Positions 63,851-64,000 of a stretch of 64,000 bases of DNA are shown in pieces; the first letter of the stretch is position 1; each line of letters opens with the position of its first letter. Origin of the DNA: Bacillota bacterium. Its GTDB lineage: Bacteria > Bacillota > Negativicutes > DSM-13327. Location of the stretch: NCBI GenBank assembly GCA_017889585.1, contig JAGFZX010000017.1, forward strand, positions 19,240-83,239, written 5' to 3'. A program made the position numbers and the translations under genes. The notes under the pieces are model-generated. The model was not told the DNA's origin. It worked only from the letters and a program-made list of their open reading frames with translations, and made no database searches.

Positions 63851-64000
63851 ATGAAAATTGAAACCAAGGCCATTCATCTTGGTCATGAAGTCGACCCGCT
63901 TACTGGAGCAATAGCAGCTCCGTTATACTTATCAACAACTTTTGAACGGGAAGCAAATGGAAGCTACCCTCGTGGTCATATTTATAGTCGTTTGAGTAAC
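63851..64000 (+). CDS. Second Cys/Met-metabolism PLP enzyme, N-terminal part (gene runs off the window)
   Basis: Fifty codons from ATG 63851 (GGGGAG upstream) start MKIETKAIHLGHEVDPLTGA and go on to APLYLSTTFER and GHIYSRLSN. This is the beginning of cystathionine gamma-synthase/lyase or methionine gamma-lyase. The PLP lysine is outside the window, so the reaction cannot be told. It continues the sulfur amino acid block. Confidence 0.88.
   Translation, partial: MKIETKAIHLGHEVDPLTGAIAAPLYLSTTFEREANGSYPRGHIYSRLSN

Overview
The window looks like a chromosome segment of a spore-forming, diderm (outer-membrane) Firmicute of the Negativicutes, probably Sporomusaceae (Pelosinus-like). This is inference. 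It rests on a GerA spore-germination operon, a secreted beta-barrel-like protein, AT-rich Firmicute-style genes with strong AGGAGG ribosome sites, a classical lysine riboswitch, and an anaerobe's gene content (membrane [NiFe] hydrogenase, citrate lyase, carboxylate transporters). No rRNA, tRNA, CRISPR array, prophage or complete insertion sequence was seen.

Layout. 1-4.1 kb: gerAA and a partial gerAB on the minus strand, diverging from four small membrane-protein genes, the first frameshifted. 4.4-12.5 kb: a LysR regulator diverging from aconitase, a PrpF-family isomerase and a DASS transporter, which together look like a tricarboxylate (possibly trans-aconitate) module; then a divergent AEC-transporter/LysR pair. 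12.5-23 kb: a chemoreceptor relic, phosphoglucomutase, a purple-acid-type phosphatase, two tandem zinc-ribbon genes, a GalT/HIT-like protein, a membrane-anchored HtrA-like protease, the beta-barrel candidate, a membrane hydrolase, and a lysine permease under an L-box. 23.5-28.4 kb: a histidine kinase with a diacid-recognition domain and its likely response regulator flank a glycolate/lactate-type oxidase pair (glcF, glcD).

28.6-35.9 kb is a compact group 4 (hydrogenase-4-like) operon hyfB-C-E-F-G-HI. Its catalytic subunit ends exactly where related subunits are proteolytically matured, and its ferredoxin and small subunit are fused. 36-48 kb: ridA, lgt, a TlpA/CcdA pair, a second DASS transporter followed by citDEF, a GntR/MFS/CsoR-like group, a VTT-domain protein and a PAP2 phosphatase. 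47.5-50.6 kb: an ECF sigma/anti-sigma pair with envelope genes, a deacetylase that has lost its catalytic core, and a YidC paralogue. 51.4-55.8 kb: a chemoreceptor, a STAS protein and a PAS-phosphatase-kinase fusion form a signalling module. 56-64 kb: tcdA, then a sulfur amino acid block (DUF1847, cystine-type ABC importer, PatB-like C-S lyase, MetY, partial second trans-sulfuration enzyme).

The most promising undescribed item is a leader element seen three times (about 50.77, 56.80 and 62.00 kb). Each has a TTGACA promoter with a 17-nt spacer, a TGATCAGA...CTGAAGRCT box and an intrinsic terminator, ahead of sulfur or methyl-metabolism genes. A second theme is a family of structured intergenic repeats that begin directly after hairpin/T-tract terminators.
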